Of a DNA stretch of 39,393 bases, positions 39,247 through 39,393 are shown piece by piece. This DNA comes from Betaproteobacteria bacterium (GTDB lineage Bacteria; Pseudomonadota; Gammaproteobacteria; Burkholderiales; SHXO01). Below the pieces are notes generated by a model that saw nothing but the letters and a program-made list of their open reading frames with translations, searched no databases and was not told the DNA's origin. Position numbers and translations under genes: made by a program. The stretch is taken from NCBI GenBank assembly GCA_009693245.1, contig SHXO01000017.1, positions 1-39,393 on the forward strand, written 5' to 3'. Each line of letters begins with the position of its first letter. The stretch's first letter is position 1.

Positions 39247-39393
39247 GGGCACCTCTAATAATCACTTTTCTACGACGGATCTCTTACCGCGTTAGCGAAA
39301 TGAGTTTCATTCTCGGCCAGGTGACCTTCAGCCGGGTTATTTCGCGCCTTTCAAGGCGTTTTGCGAGCCTCTTCACTGGCTTTGTATCCAACT
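39247..39393. mobile_element. possible insertion-sequence end running off the right edge
   Basis: From GGGCACCTCTAATAATC at 39247 the sequence no longer fits the acetamidase-like gene. It has the feel of an IS terminal region, and both strands stay open to the edge in one frame. No transposase motif is in the window, so identity is unproven. Confidence 0.35.

Overview
The window looks like a chromosomal segment of a GC-rich betaproteobacterium that I cannot place to genus. The gene neighbourhoods support this: two LpxL-type acyltransferases, a GNAT acetyltransferase, dapF, a DUF484 gene and xerC on one strand; a double-STAS-like gene ahead of hslV-hslU; and metK followed by ahcY and metF, with an SAH riboswitch in front of ahcY. 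No rRNA or tRNA gene and no CRISPR array was recognised.

Layout. 1-1.4 kb: a SAM/class III cyclase protein cut by the left edge, lacking a metal-binding aspartate, and a ParE-type toxin-antitoxin pair. 1.5-9.8 kb: a tight minus-strand run (glgP, 2OG-Fe(II) oxygenase, cyclopropane-synthase-like methyltransferase, FAD oxidoreductase, M15 peptidase, membrane hydrolase, MFS exporter). Its methyltransferase/oxidoreductase core suggests methyl-branched fatty-acid synthesis. 9.8-12.8 kb: hslU, hslV and a double-STAS-like protein. 12.9-17 kb: Zn/Mn-type ABC permease and binding protein without an ATPase, an outer-membrane protein, a small membrane protein and a histidine phosphatase. 17-17.6 kb: intergenic region with nested inverted repeats. 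17.6-22.4 kb: xerC, DUF484, dapF, GNAT and two acyltransferases.

22.4-29.5 kb is the methyl-cycle cluster: metK makes S-adenosylmethionine, ahcY removes S-adenosylhomocysteine and metF supplies methyl-THF. Two insertions break it up. The first, about 2.9 kb between metK and ahcY, holds a decayed cyclase/AAA/TPR gene, a small membrane protein and a VapBC pair. The second, 450 bp between ahcY and metF, is a 23S-intervening-sequence-type (S23) four-helix-bundle gene flanked by purine/pyrimidine inverted arms.

29.4-39.4 kb: a nested palindromic repeat, a second VapBC pair, an AlkA-like glycosylase, an in-frame fusion of a YdaS-like HTH to a class V aminotransferase with a near-perfect palindrome upstream, ttcA, folM, a MidA/NDUFAF7-like methyltransferase, and mpl flanked by two gene relics (haloalkane dehalogenase N-terminus; PhzF with internal deletion). 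Then come a DnaQ-like exonuclease, a glutathione S-transferase, a lysine-rich secreted peptide, and an acetamidase/formamidase C-terminal piece apparently cut by a mobile element at the right edge.

The most interesting items are the S23 element, the HTH-aminotransferase fusion with its palindrome, the GGTGAGGSGTGA repeat that supplies the stop codon of three genes, and the SAH riboswitch with its Shine-Dalgarno-pairing option.
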